Assembly: GCA_027924585.1 (NCBI GenBank)
Contig: BSBM01000870.1
Coordinates: 3,781,001-3,845,000 of the forward strand
DNA from: Larix kaempferi
Lineage: Eukaryota; Streptophyta; Pinopsida; Pinales; Pinaceae
Reading direction: 5' to 3'
DNA: 64,000 nt
The notes beneath the pieces were generated by a model. The model made no database searches. It had not been told where the DNA came from and was given only the letters and a program-made list of their open reading frames with translations. The position numbers and the translations under genes were made by a program. This document shows positions 1-12,816 of this stretch, piece after piece (position 1 is the stretch's first letter; each line of letters opens with the position of its first letter).

Positions 1-1206
1 GCTACTAATCATATAGTATGCATGGTTTTGTAAGGTGATATAGATTCTATTTGAGATATATATTAGATTATGGGTGATTTATTATCTATTGGCGGTTCTA
101 ATGAGTCTAGGTTTGGTGGTGGGCCTAGTAGTAGTTGAAATGTATATTAATTGTTTAAATGCTCATTATTTGATATGCATATTTGATTTAAGATGTATAT
201 TTGACATATAGATTTCTTTTGAAATTATCATTGAGATACATTATGCATTTTCATATCATGTTAATGTTGATGTTGTTTGTTTTATAAAATGTATTAGGTA
301 TATATTAATCATTTCTCTGTTTTTAAATTAAATTTCAAATGCCATATAATGTTTACCTATTTTCCAAGGTGAATTCTTTGTTTTCCAAGAAGATATGATA
401 TGATGATTATACATTTTTACATACTTGGTTAATTAATTGATTCGGTCAATGATTTCACTATTTGTATAATTTTTTATCAACTTTTTTAATAAGTCATATT
501 GTTTAAATTTATTCTTATATTTTGATTAAGCTTATTATTAATACATATAAATTTAAAATTGTGATAATTAAATCTAAGAAAATAGTTATCCCTCGAATCT
601 TATACAGTGATAATATATTTCATATTAAATCATGAAAACAATATACTGATCTTATTACCTTTTTAATGGATTGATGCACGATCATGAGCTCCTTTAAGGA
701 CACTTTAGTTGCCACATAAATATGAAAAAACAACGAACCTCTGACTTCAATAAACTATTAGAGGCACTTGCATAATGAATTTTAAGATGATGTAAAGAGA
801 TAAAATATAGGAAATCGAATAAGCTTTCAGAATATATTAATTTTAGTTTTTGAAATTTTGTGTAGTTGTTTCAAAAATCTATTTTTCAAAAATTGGTTTT
901 TTAATTTTTCAACACAATATAACATATATGTATGTGTGCATGTAACACTATATGAACTAAATCATAGTATTTTTGCATATAATTTTGTACATATGTAGAG
1001 GACATTTTTCTAGTGCAACACTATTTTTCAAAAATTATTCATGATGTTTTCAGTTTTTTGTGATTTATTGAAGTAAAAAAACCTTGAAAAAGGGACAATG
1101 TGTGCACGTGCAACACTTTAGGGGCATAGCCTAATCAAATTTTGAATTTTTTTATGTGAGTGTATATATATCTCTCTCTTTAAGAGCACCATATAATTTG
1201 TTTGAG
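1..1206. other. AT-rich intergenic sequence, no gene seen
   Basis: Very AT-rich sequence with many stops in every frame. I see no domain, RNA gene or element boundary. It ends with the TTGAG copy that serves as the left target duplication of Gypsy-1, so it was contiguous with sequence after 15413 before that insertion. Confidence 0.6.
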
Positions 1207-1573
1207 TGTTAGGAACCTGTGTCAACACTTCTCTTTACTTTGTTAGTATATTGTTGTTGGAGGCATATGCTTTGTAAGTCATCCCATAGTATTATATGTT
1301 CCATGGTATTGATCCATAGTATTGGATGCATATGATTTGTAAGTCGTCCCATAGTATTATATGTTCCATGGTATTGATCCATAGTATTGGCGTATAGAAT
1401 TAGTATATAAGTACGTGATGAGGCAATGAAGGCATCCGTGAGTTATTTGTATTGAGTTTTCGCAAAGGATTTTCCCCCCTCGAAGTGGCTCGTGATCAAT
1501 AAATATGTTTTGTGTTCTGTTATTTCTGATATATCGTGCATTTTCATTAATTAATTGTTGAAGGTTCCTCACA
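1207..1573 (+). repeat. Gypsy-1 5' LTR
   Basis: 367 bp, beginning TGTTAGGAAC and ending CCTCACA. It aligns along its length with the split 3' LTR (6873-6976 plus 15145-15408). An internal phrase around CCATAGTATTGG is repeated within it. Short reading frames here are not genes. Confidence 0.93.
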
Positions 1574-1575
1574 TC

Positions 1576-1587
1576 TAGTATCAGAGC
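1576..1587 (+). promoter_or_regulatory. Gypsy-1 primer binding site
   Basis: TAGTATCAGAGC lies two bases after the 5' LTR. It differs by one base from TGGTATCAGAGC, the usual plant site complementary to initiator methionine tRNA, which primes minus-strand DNA synthesis. Confidence 0.85.
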
Positions 1588-2564
1588 ACTTTCTTGGGCT
1601 CGTTGGGTGGAATTTCTACCACATTTTTTTTCGCATATGTATTGTTCCTTTCAATTGCAGGTTCGGATCCGAGAATAATCCCTATCCGCTTAAATGTGGA
1701 AAGTACTTGGGCACATCCCTAAAAACCATTGTGAGGAGTACCATAGGAACCCTGAAGTAGCTGTCCCATTGAGAGCACCTGCTAGCGAAAAGGGAAATGA
1801 CCCCTATCTGATTGACTTGTTCCCACCTATGAGGTAATCCAAGAGCTTTCGTTTGTGGCAAAGAAGTTATCAGTTTTACCTGATTCGTGGAGTGAGGGTT
1901 ATTGCCCCAATACACAAGTCGTTAGACAACATTGGTGGTCGAGTGAATCCCCTAAAACTTTAGGAATCCACGTATACCTGGGATCCATATCTATTTCCAA
2001 CTAATAAATAGTAGATTACATCTATCCAAAACTGTTGCAGATCAATTCTGAGCCATTGCAGATCCATTCCGGGAAAAAAAGAGTATAAAATTCTATTTTT
2101 TTGCCATATCTTATTTGTTTTAACTCTGTTTCCCTTGAAAATTCATTGAAACCCTTGCAATCCCATTCTACATATTTCATTCCTAAGGACCCTATCCCAA
2201 ATTCCACGTCCTTAAGCCAGAAATCGCACATATGTCTATTTTTAGGGTTTTCCATAACGTCTTTGATTTTCACCCAATCGCCTTCAAATTTTGCTAGAGT
2301 GTTCATTTCGTATTTTTGCTTCCTTGTTCCTGTTTGAGAAATTTTTCCACTCTTTCACCCCACTTCTGAAATCCCCATTTCCTACTACCCTGTCCATTAG
2401 AAAGTGTCCAAAACCTTGTCAAACCCCAATTACCCATCAAATTTTTTCCCAAATCCAAATTTTCCTTTACTAAATAAGCTTATGTTTTTTTTTTCTACCC
2501 ATTAAAAAAAAAACAAAAAAAAAAACTCCTAGTTATGGTTGTCACCCGTGCATGAGAAAAAAAC
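1588..2564 (+). other. Gypsy-1 untranslated leader
   Basis: About 1 kb between primer binding site and gag start, with no convincing coding sequence. An A-rich run lies at about 2500-2525, just before the gag start codon. Confidence 0.6.
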
Positions 2565-3868
2565 ATGGAGGAAGAACTTGCAACCCTAAAAACCAAACTC
2601 CAAGATATGGATGAAAAATTTCTTGGCCTCCATCTTCAACATTCAACCATGAACAATAAACAAAAGTCAAAATCTTCTGCAGACACTGGGTTCTCTTCTT
2701 CCAGCAATTTTCGTGGGCTGAAGCTTGATTTTCCTTGTTTCATTGGTAATGATTCGACTGGATGGATATACTGGGCAGAACAATGTTTCAGTCTGCATAA
2801 TACTTTTGATGTCAACAAAGTTCCACTTGCATCCTTTCATTTGGAACATGAATCCCTTCAGTGGTACCGTTGGTACATCAAGGATCATGAAGAGCCAAAA
2901 TGGACAGATTTTTGCCAACTCCTTTTGCAATGATTTGGTCCTAGTGATTTTTATGACTTCACGGGAGCACTCACTAAAATTTTCCAAATTGTCACTGTGA
3001 GAGAGTATCAGAAAAAATTTGAGAAACTGGCCAGTCACACAGAAGGATTTCTTGATGAATTCTACATGAGTTGTTTTATCAGTGGTCTCAAGGATGCAAT
3101 CTGATCTAAGGTCAAAATGTTATGTCCCAACAAAATGATGGAAGCCCTGGGGTTGGATAAGTTTGAAGAGGACAAGATTGCATCCCAAAAATGCTCTAAA
3201 TCCACTTTTGTCACCTTCAGAAATATGGGTTCCCAATTACCTCCCATCACTCTAGCTCCTCAACCAACTCCTATCAAGCATTTTTCTGAAGCAGAGATAC
3301 AGGCACGTAGAGAAAAAGTGATTTGTTATAATTATGATGATAAATTTACTCAGGGACATATATGTGTTGAGAAAAATCTCTATCTCTTGGATGTGGATTC
3401 TCTGCCTGCCTATGAAATTGGTGAAGAAGCTCCAGATACAATAGATGATCAAGTTGACATTCAACAGCCGCCTGTTGAACCTTCGTTTCGGTACGACCAC
3501 CCAGAGATATCTCTCCATGCTTTATCCAAAGTCACCACCCCACAAACAATGTGGGTCAGGGGTTACTTCAAAAAGCTCCCTCTTATAGTACTCATTGATT
3601 CTGGTAGAACTCATAACTTCATTAACCCTCAGATCGCCAAACAGGATAATTTTTTTGATCATCCTTGCTCCAACTTTGAAGTCTTGATTGCCAATGGGTG
3701 CACCTTACCTTGCAAGGGGAAGTGTCGCAATGTGCATATCTCAATGGGATATTATAACCTGCACTCTAACATGTTTTCCTTGGCATTAGGCATATGTGAT
3801 GTGGTTTTGGGTGCTCAATGGATACGCACTCTTGGCCCCATCTTATGGTATTTTGCTGAACTTTGGAT
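2565..3868 (+). pseudogene. Gypsy-1 gag and protease (broken)
   Basis: One frame runs from the ATG at 2565 through gag into protease and is interrupted by TGA at about 2932 and 3102 before a TAG at 3870. The N-terminus is a short coiled-coil-like stretch (EEELATLKTKLQDMDEKF). The gag core has the expected tryptophan and leucine pattern, including LQWYRWY near residue 100. The nucleocapsid zinc knuckle is damaged: its second cysteine is tyrosine (CYNYDDKFTQGHIC). The protease keeps the catalytic DSG in LIDSGRTHNFI at about 3594-3626. Gag would package element RNA and the protease would cut the polyprotein. Shortly downstream the frame is lost near an A-run at about 3885-3893. Confidence 0.88.
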
Positions 3869-4139
3869 GTAGTTTTCAGTCAATGGAAAAAAAACACACA
3901 TTGACGGGATTACAACCAGGGTCTATCAACACCATCAATTCACATCGCATGGAAAATATCCTTAAGAAGAATTCACATGGTGTCATCGCTTAGATCCATT
4001 CTATTCAAATGAAACCATAAGGAGTTTCCACTACTCCTTTGGATCTACAACAAATTTTGGATAGATGCGCATGTGTCTTTGCTTAACTAGTGGGATTTCC
4101 ACCTTAAATACCAGAGGACCATCATATTTAGCTCCTTCC

Positions 4140-5400
4140 TGGAAGTGTTCCTCCCAATATAAGGCCCTATCACTACCCATTTCACCAAAAAATAGAGATT
4201 GAGATGCTCATTCGGGACCTACTGAAGAAAGGTATTATTCACCCTAGTACTAGTTCCTTTCCTTCACCTGTTCTTCTTGTCCGAAAAAAGATGGGTCATG
4301 GCGCCTCTGCATTGAATTCCGAGCACCTAATCACCTAACAATCAAGGATAAGTTTCCAATTCCTATTGTTGATGAGCTTCATGGTGCTCATTTTTTCTCG
4401 AAGTTGGATCTTCGTTCTGGGTATCATCAAATTCGAGTTCATGAGGATGATATCCCTAAAACAGTTTTTGGCACACATGATGGCCACTATGATTTTTTGG
4501 TCATTCCCTTTGGACTAAATAATGCTCCTTCCACATTCCAGGCATTGATGAGTAAAATATTCTGGCCCTACTTGCGAAAATTAATTTTGGCCTTCTTTGA
4601 TGATATCCTCATCTATAGTAAAACATGGGCTGAGCATCTCCAGCATCTGGATCTTGTAATGCAACTTTTCTCTAATAATCATATCCACGCAAAAAAATCT
4701 AAATGTGTTTTTGGATAGGAGGAAGTCGAGTATCTTGGGCATATTATTTCAACAAAAAGGGTTCGTGTGGATCCTACCAAAATAGATGCCATGAAAAATT
4801 GGCCGTATCCTCAGACACTCAAGAACCTTCGTAGTTTTTTTAGATTGAAAGGATACTACTGCAAGTTTGCCAAGGATTATGGTAATATTTCAGATCCATT
4901 AACCTCTCTATTGAAAAAAGAAGGATTTTACATGGACACATGCTACTGAGTGTGCATTTGACAAAATGAAACAATCTATGTGTACTACACCTGTTCTAGC
5001 TATGCCCGATTTTTCCAATCCCTTCACTATTGAGAGTGATGCTTGCGACAATGGACTTGGTATTGTTCTCCTTCAAGATGAACATCCCATTGATTTCACC
5101 AATAAAGCTCTTTCCGGTAAGAATTTAGCTTCCTCTACATATGAGAAGGAAATGATGGCTATTTTGCATGCAGTACAGAAGTGGCGACCATACCTATTAG
5201 GGAATCATTTCTACATTAAGACTGATCACCAGAGTCTGAAATATTTCCTGGATCAATGGGTCTCCTCCCCAACACAACAGAAATGGGTTAGAAAACTCAT
5301 GGGTTATGACTATGAGATCACTTACAAGAAGGGTAAGTAAAATCTTGTGGCAGATACTCTTTCTCGCACATTTGATGACCAAGTTTCTCTTTCATCTATT
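4140..5400 (+). pseudogene. Gypsy-1 reverse transcriptase and RNase H (broken)
   Basis: RT motifs are clear: [12 protein letters not shown] (metal-binding Asp) at 4404-4439, [14 protein letters not shown] at about 4501-4542, and the active-site motif as FFDDIL at about 4594-4611, a variant common in chromoviruses. A TAG at about 4717 and a one-base shift near 4925-4935, beside a T-run, break the frame. RNase H continues in the next frame from about 4930 and keeps its four acidic residues in ESDAC, YEKEM, KTDHQS and VADTLSR; a TAA at about 5338 precedes the last. These enzymes would copy element RNA into DNA. Confidence 0.88.
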
Positions 5401-6370
5401 TATATGCATGTTCCAAATTGGTTGCAATCTATTCAATAGGTCTATGTCAATGAATCCTCATTATCTCAAATCATCCAATGCTTGGAAAACAACCCTTTTG
5501 TTGTATTGCGTTCCTCTTGGGATGGTGCTTCCCTAAGATACAAGGGTCATCTGGTGCTTCCACAGAGCATAAACCTTCAACAGGTTGTCTTCTATGAAAT
5601 CCATGATTCTCCATCAGTAGGGCACTTTGGGTTCCTCAAAACATATGAGTGGGCACGACGCAACTTCTTTTGGCAGGGAATGAAAAGGACAATTCAACAG
5701 ATGGTGGCTGAATGTGATACCTTTCAGTGCAACAAGGGTGAAACGACACTCCTTATGGGATTACTCGAACCCTTTCCCATCGCTACACAAATTTGGATAG
5801 ATATTTCTATGGCTTTCATTAAAGGGCTCCCTAAATATGGAGGGAAGAAAATGACTTTGGTTGTGGTTGATCACCTCTCCAAATATAGTAATTTTTGTGC
5901 CCTCATCCATCCCTATACAGCCTCCTCAGTTGCACAAATTTTCCTGGACCAAATCTTTCGTCTTCATGGAATCCCTTCTTCCATTCTCTCGGATCGAGAA
6001 GCAACTTTCACTAGTCATTTTTGGACAGAACTATTTATCCACACTGGCACCAAACTGAAGATGAGTTCAGGGTATCACCCATAAACAGATGGTCAGACTG
6101 AAATTATCAATAAATGTTTGGAAACTTATCTTCGTTGCTTCACCTCCAAACAACAACATCAGTGGGAAAAGTGGATCCCTCTCGCTGAATGGTGGTACCA
6201 TACCTCCTACCACACTACATCTAAAATGAATCCATATGAAGCAGTCTATGGCTAGGCACTGTCAGTTCTTCTTCCATACACCCCCGACAGTTCACCAATT
6301 TAGGCAGTTGACACAGTTCTTCAAAACCACGATTAGATTCTTCACATTTTGCAGGACAATCTTCACATGG
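5400..6370 (+). pseudogene. Gypsy-1 integrase (broken)
   Basis: The N-terminal HHCC zinc domain is recognisable at about 5600-5745 (EIHDSPS, VGHFG, AECDTFQC), but the cysteine expected two residues after the first is phenylalanine. The three catalytic acidic residues remain: Asp in IWIDISM (about 5790), Asp in ILSDREATF (about 5985), Glu in GQTEIINK (about 6090). A TAA at about 6082 lies between the last two, with another stop near 6253. Integrase would insert the cDNA into the genome. Confidence 0.87.
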
Positions 6371-6860
6371 CAAGTAATCAAATGAAACAACAAGCCAATC
6401 AACACCATTCTGAGCGCACTTTTCAAGAAGGTGATATGGTTTTTCTTTGTATGCATCCTTACAAGCAATCCTCCCTGAAAATCCAAGGGCGTCATAAGCT
6501 CGCTCCAAATTTCTACGGGCCATATAAGGTTCTTCAGAATATTGGGTCCATTACTTATAAATTGGAACTTCCTCCTTTTTCCCACATTAATCTAGTATTT
6601 CATGTCTCTTGTCTAAAGAAATTTCTTAGCACCAACATCAGAGGACAAACTATTTTACCAGAAATGGATAATGAAGGATCCATCCTTTTGGAGCCGGAGT
6701 CCATCCTCAATAGGAGCACTCATCAGCTTCTCTCTCGATCTATCACAGAGGTATTAATTTAGTGGCATCGAATGCAACTAGAGGATTCTACATGGGAACC
6801 ACTCCTTTAGATTCACCAACAATTTCCACATCTAAAGCTTCGAGGACAAATCTTTTTCTA
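6349..6860 (+). pseudogene. Gypsy-1 integrase C-terminus and chromodomain
   Basis: The segment contains the GPYKVL motif of the integrase C-terminal domain (about 6517) and ends in a chromodomain-like tail around EPESILNRSTHQLLSRSITE with WHRM and WEPL further on. A TAG at 6760 separates these parts. A C-terminal chromodomain defines the chromovirus branch and is thought to steer integration towards marked chromatin. Confidence 0.82.
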
Positions 6861-6872
6861 ACGGGGAGGGAA
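6861..6872 (+). promoter_or_regulatory. Gypsy-1 polypurine tract
   Basis: ACGGGGAGGGAA lies directly before the 3' LTR start at 6873, the expected place for the plus-strand primer. Confidence 0.9.
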
Positions 6873-6976
6873 TGTTAGGAACCCATGTCAACCCTTCTCT
6901 TTACTTTGTTAGTATATTGTTGTTGGACGCATCTGCTTTGTAATTCATCCCATAGTATTATATGTTCCATGGTATT
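6873..6976 (+). repeat. Gypsy-1 3' LTR, first part
   Basis: The first 104 bp of the 3' LTR, matching 1207-1310 onward of the 5' LTR. It is interrupted at 6977 by LARD-1 and resumes after 15139. Confidence 0.93.
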
Positions 6977-7092
6977 TGTAATGTCCCTTTTTAATAAAAT
7001 TTTCCAAGGTGCTGAAATTCACCAAATTTCAACTCTAGGTATATGTATACAACTAATTCCAAACTCCTTCATATACTTTCAAACTTGGTGAT

Positions 7093-7794
7093 TGTTAACA
7101 CCCAAAAAGTGCTCACTAGCTCATTTCCCTATTCACATGATCCATTTGTCCACTTTTTCACCATTTGAGCCTCTGAAGCCAACAAAAGGTCACCAAAAGA
7201 CCTTAATACACCCCTTTTTCCACTCAAAATGAGTATTTTTCCTAAAAAAGCATAAAAAACCCTCAAAAAGGGTCCAAAATTCCCAAAATATTAAAAAGGG
7301 AATAAAAATAATAAAAATATTCAAAAAAGAAAAAAGGAGGGAAATGTACCTAAACCATGTTGGTCAATACCATTGGTTTCCACAAAACCACAATGGTATT
7401 CCCCACCACCAAAACCTATAAAAAGGTGGTAGGGGCTCCTCATTTCACATCCATCCATCTTCCTATCCTCATGCTACCAAAATCTCCCTTGAGTTTTTGG
7501 CCATTGTAGCAACCTTGGAGAAAGGACCCTTTGGAGTTTGGAGTTGCTCATCCTTGGAGCTTCTCAACTATCTTCATCACTTGGAGGTATTATTATTGCA
7601 AGCACTTGCTTGCCCCCATTTTCAATACAAATTTATTTTCTATATTTCTTGTTCTTGTTTTTTAATTCAAAAATGCACATGCTAGTTTAGTTTTAGTTTA
7701 GATTTAGTTTATTGTTTTTGCTTAATATTGAGACTGCTGCTACTAGTTAGCAGGTGCCCATAACACTAAGCTTGGTTGCAAAACCAAGCCAACA
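7093..7794 (+). mobile_element. Solo LTR inserted in LARD-1 left LTR
   Basis: 702 bp starting TGTTAACA and ending GCCAACA, flanked by GTGAT (7088-7092) and GTGAC (7795-7799). The uninterrupted sister LTR at about 12928 reads straight through this point, which proves insertion. With TG/CA ends and no internal region it is best read as a solo LTR left by LTR-LTR recombination. A TATA-like box at 7415-7426 suggests plus-strand orientation. I did not recognise its parent family in the window. Confidence 0.82.
7415..7426 (+). promoter_or_regulatory. TATA-like box of the solo LTR
   Basis: CCTATAAAAAGG sits about 320 bp into the solo LTR and would place transcription start near 7450. Confidence 0.5.
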
Positions 7795-10012
7795 GTGACG
7801 AAGGTCATGAGGGGTCATGGAACACATTAACACATATATCATACATATAATAAACTTCTATACCCAACCATGGTATTCAATTTGCAAGGGAAGAAGTTTC
7901 AGGACAAGACTAGTCAACTTGGGAAGTGGAAATTCCCCCTAGGTCTTGGAACAAAGCTCTTCCAAACACTGTACAACCTTCACTAATGATGGGTCTGAGA
8001 ATTGGATCTGTTATTAGACATTAATTAAATTATATTTTCAGCATTATATGTGGTTTTTTGGTCGAATAGGTATCCAAGAGAACTCAGGGAATTTACTAGT
8101 AATTTTGAGGCTCAAACCCCCAAGGGTAGATGGCTCCAAATAGCTCCAAATGATATCAAATTTTACTAGAAGGTGTATGGATGATGTTAAAACATAATAA
8201 GGGTTTTTATAGGTTCCTTCAAACCTTCAAATTACTTCTGCAACTCACTTTGGTAATCTGGTCAATGTAGGGAGTTTTACTAGCAACTGTGGTTCAAATC
8301 CCCTTCGGGTAAATGACAAGTTGGCTCTCCAAATGAAATAGAACCCTCTCAAAATTATGAACATAGGATAGTGAAATATAAGTACATAAATTCCCTCTCA
8401 TATGAATCATAATTCAACTTATAATATCTGCTACAACTCTCTCAAATCAGATATAGAATTGCTAGTTTCAACATAAGGGGAAATGGTAAGCAATCTCCAC
8501 TAAATGTTATGAAACTCAACCAAACGCCTCCAAATTCTTGTCTAATGAACATGAAACTATTTTAAAACATAAATTACAGTCCATTTATCAGTAATACATC
8601 ATTCATTCACATAACCATTCGAATTTATCAACATATCATTAACTTGCAACAAGGTAGTGGGGAAAATGGCACTGTTTGTTCATTAATGAGCAATTTTGCA
8701 AAGTATCTCTTGGAATATCAACTTGTGGATATTATAAGCATGAAATACAAAGCATATAAATCATATGAAAAAATAATGGGGCATCAAAATCTCCCCCAAA
8801 GAGAATAGTATCTCACCAAAGGCGCGATTCCTCAAGGACCAAGAATATGCATAGAAAACTTGAAATGGTTGAAGAAGCAAGCTGAACTAGGAGTGACCAT
8901 GATCTGCCCTGTAGATTACACCTGCAACAAATGACTCCATTTAAGCTCCAAATTAAATTTCTTAATGTACTTTCCAATTACCAACTAGGATGGGAATCTT
9001 TCACCCTCGAAATTGGTGCTAAGGCAAGTAGAGTAGCACTCCACTAGCTCTTCTCTCCAAATGCAATTGCAAATTCTAAAAATGATCAAAACCTGCCTTT
9101 ATTCTTTATTCTTGACATTTATAAAGTTTCCAATCTCTCTATGCTTCGAATTCCTTCCAAGATATGCATTCCAACTCAAGTTGGGAAGAGATTCCAAAGA
9201 ATGCCACTTGTACAACAATTCCTAGTCTCCCACTTCCACCAAATCACATGTGGAAGCATCTTAGCTTCCCTAAATCCATTGAGCACCCTCTTGGAGACTA
9301 ATTTTAGACCTGACATGTCATATATGTCATATTTCAGTCATCAGGTCTGATTTGTGTCATAGTTTTCATAGCATCTTCATCATTGTTGTCATAAAAGCTA
9401 GGGAATCTAGCCCAAGTGTCACAATTTCTCTAAGATGCCTCTTCCTCTTCCATGGGATTTACTCTTCCACTCCAATTAGACCTTGGATGAGTCATGCCAT
9501 GAATAATACCTTTTTAACTCCCCCAAGTATGTTACCATTCACCTTGAATTCGAATTGGTGAGAGAATGATGCCAAGTGTAGTGGGGAAATCTAGCCACAT
9601 GTGGGTCCCACAACCTCTTATGTGCCCGCATGATCCAATGACACCTTATTTTATTTTATTATTATTTATTTGACCCATTTAATGTGAATTTGTAATTCTA
9701 ATGTCACTTTGGTTATTGTAGCTCCATCACTCCAACTTTTAATGCTTCCACCCCCAACCTAGGGAACTAGTAAGCTAGTGGAAATTTTCCTCCATGATAT
9801 TTTGTGTGGATGGGGACATTACAATTTGAATTGGTAATTTTCTCTAATGTGACCCAATTTTTCCATTTGGATCTAATTTTACATTATAACTAACTTGGAC
9901 ATCATGCTTGGCAATTATTTTGACCTTTAGTACCAATTTGGCAAACTATCATGCGTATGGCCAATTGGATTAGGCCATTGTGATCCAATGCAAAATTTTG
10001 GGACATTACAAG

Positions 10013-10024
10013 TCTTCCCTTCCC
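10013..10024 (-). promoter_or_regulatory. LARD-1 polypurine tract
   Basis: On the minus strand this reads GGGAAGGGAAGA, two bases from the LTR. It follows a CTTGAGGACAAGCAA phrase that resembles the pol-end region of chromoviruses. Confidence 0.75.
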
Positions 10025-10413
10025 AATATTGCTTGTCCTCAAGCAATTTCAAACATATGTGTTGAATAACCTGCCTTCTTTTCCACTATATAACTCTTTG
10101 AAGCTGCCACTAAGTTTCCCAATTTTGAGTCCTCAAGACTCCATGAAAGTTTTAGAGAGGAACCACCATGCTTCATGTTGCAGTACTCTGATTAAAATCA
10201 CTTTACTAAGTGGTAACTCAATATCCCATACTAATTATTTCCCCAAAAAAAATTTAAACCAATGAGACAAAAATTATTCTAGGGTCCCATTGCTTGTATT
10301 GCACCCCAACAATTAAGAGTGCTTTCCAACCCATGCCATCAGAGAAGAGGATTCCTGGATCCCATTTCCTTGTATGCATCCTTCCAAATATCATAAGTTA
10401 AAAGTAGAGATCA

Positions 10414-12750
10414 TCAAAGTACATAACAGCATGACAAAAAAATTACATCAAGGAAGTGCCTCATCAAATAATCATGAAAGTGCTTATACCTCCAAGCAAG
10501 TAGACCACCATTTTCCAAGTGCATACAAGCATCAAGTAACCAATAAAATATGCTCCAATGACATAGGTGAGGATCCCATGTCCTATAATGATGCTCCAAA
10601 AGGATGTGATATGCATCAAAATATTTATCCATGTATTCTTTCATCCAAGAAGTGAATGAAGAATCTCCACTAAAATCTAAACCAAATAATGAGCAAAAAA
10701 AACAAGGAGACTTCAAATGACTCAAAGAAGTCTCACCTATAAATCCATGAATGTGAGAATCATAAAGATATAAAAAAGTATGTGGATACCAACAAAAATG
10801 TTCTCCAATCATAAATCTATTCACCCAAGTATTAGATGAAGTTCCTCCAACATCAAATGAACCATGAGTTGAGCAAGAAAAACCATGAGTCTTCAAGTGA
10901 CTCCAATGCATATCATAGGTGCATCCATGTAGATGTGCATCATCATAAAGTAACAAAGAATGCTGCTACAAATTTGAATAAGAATGTGCTCCAACCATTT
11001 CATTATAAAAAGTAAATCTAGGAGTTCCATACTCCTCATGTGGCACCATAAAAAAGAACCATTTCACCGATACTACATTGAGACTAATGCTGCAAAACAT
11101 GGAATTGTAGGATGTAGGAGAATGAACTAAATCACCCAAATGATCAAAAAGTGTAGAATTTTCATCATGGTAAGGATCCATATGGGTAGTATCATGCAGC
11201 TCCTTCAAAAGTGTGAAACCTTTGTCGTAGATTGGTTTTAATGTAGAGGAATCATGCTCTTCTTTAAAAATTGCATAACCTTCATCAAGAGACAATTCAA
11301 GTTCCTCTTCCACCACATCAAGTGTTTGGATCTCTTCAAGTTCATATTAAAACACATAAAGAACATTCAAATTTACACATTTCTCCACATTTCTCCACAT
11401 TTCTCATGATCCACCATGTCATGAGAATCCTCCAAACAATCTACCATTTGACAATCTAAAACATAGGAGGAAAAACAAGTATCTTGCAACTTTTCAAGAA
11501 GTTGCTCATTTTGAATTGTGAGCTTATTATTATCCTCATTATTCTTCAAGTATGCATCATGTAACAATTCATTAAGCTCAAACAAATGGTTTCTATCAAA
11601 AAGAAAAGACATGAAATTACCTTTGATGTGGCACATTGCTCTTTGAATCTTCTCCATGTCTTCAAGGAAGGATGTTTCCTCCAATGAAGTAGCTCTCCAA
11701 TGAGAATTTGACACCAATTCTTGAGTGTCATGGAGAATGATAAGGGACTCTTGGATCTTATTTTCATTTATCCTTAAGGACCCTTCAAGAAAATGAGGCT
11801 CTTGCAAATGAACCTCCTCATCTTCTTCCTTCTTGCTTGGACCAACTTCATGAAGCTCAAGTGTGATGGGGAAGTTGATCTTGCTTCTTCTTCAACTGCT
11901 ACAAGCTCTTCATTTTCATGTTTAATGGAAGTTTGGATTGCAGCAACACTTTCAAAAGTGATCTCTATGTCACCAACATAGAGGTGTGAGCACCCATCAG
12001 TAGGTACTCCTTCATAGTTCAAGCATCCATCAATATATTCTCTTTGATTCATGTCCAAGGTAGAATTTGTCTCAAAATTATCTTCAATATTTTCAATAGA
12101 TTCTTATTCATGCACTACTTCTTCTGCTTCACCTATTTTAGAACTAGGTGGTTCATGGGTCTCTTCCTTTTTCTCCTTCAAGCATGTTGATGCATTTTTC
12201 CCCTTGGTTTCCTTAACATCAATATATTTGGAATCTCTTTTTTAAGAAATCCCAAAAACTCTCATCCAATAGGAAATAGATGTATTCTCTGAAGGTTCAG
12301 ATATTTCACTGCTCTTTTCACTCACACACACATGATTTTCTCTCCAAGGTCTTTTACAACAATGGCATAAACCTTTCTTTACTAACACCACATCCTCATT
12401 CTTGGGATATTTTCAAACAACCAATCAACAAAGTCTTTGAAAGGAGGGGATTGATATGTACCTTCCTTAAACAAATCAAGATATGCCTAGTATTGTTGGG
12501 GCAAGGTTTTACATGTTGCTCTCAATATTTGTAGTTCATTCATGGAATTATCCTTTGGTAGTGTGACAGACTCATCTTCATCATATTCAAATTCATGATA
12601 ATAACCCTCTTTCCTTATGAAATTGTAATAATTGCTGCATGATGGCACCTCTTCCTCAAACCATTCACATTCTGCTTCATATTGCTCACAATCATCTTCA
12701 TACTGCTCATAAGATTTGTACTCATAGGAGTCATCATAATAGTAAGACAT
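10414..12750 (-). pseudogene. LARD-1 internal protein of unknown function (decayed copy)
   Basis: Fragments of one protein in order on the minus strand: N-terminus MSYYYDDSYEYKSYEQYEDD (12750 down to 12487), middle pieces at 11774-12058 and 11373-11807, and C-terminal pieces at 10966-11316 and 10414-10956. They match the near-intact LARD-2 reading frame (26086-28398) piece by piece. About 240 bp around 12250-12486 is the most eroded, including the Cys/His segment present in LARD-2. Stops and frameshifts make it non-functional. The protein has an acidic, tyrosine- and glutamate-rich start and no recognised enzyme motif. Confidence 0.8.
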
Positions 12751-12803
12751 GGCTAAAACTTATTCTTCAATATATGATATTGATTCACAGATGCAAGTAC
12801 CAT

Positions 12804-12815
12804 GCTCTAATACCA
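12804..12815 (-). promoter_or_regulatory. LARD-1 primer binding site
   Basis: The minus strand reads TGGTATTAGAGC, one base after the LTR end at 12817 and one mismatch from the initiator tRNA-Met site. Confidence 0.85.
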
Positions 12816-12816
12816 C

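Larger units (their letters stand above)
6977..10010 (-). repeat. LARD-1 left LTR (3' LTR of a minus-strand element)
   Basis: Starts TGTAATGTCCC and ends GGGACATTACA, an 11 bp inverted repeat. It matches 12817-15139 except for a solo LTR and its duplication at 7088-7794. Confidence 0.92.

Noticed and set aside
7497-7685. Short open frame after the TATA box in the solo LTR
   Set aside because: 62 codons inside an LTR without a homologue I know; more likely untranslated R/U5 sequence.
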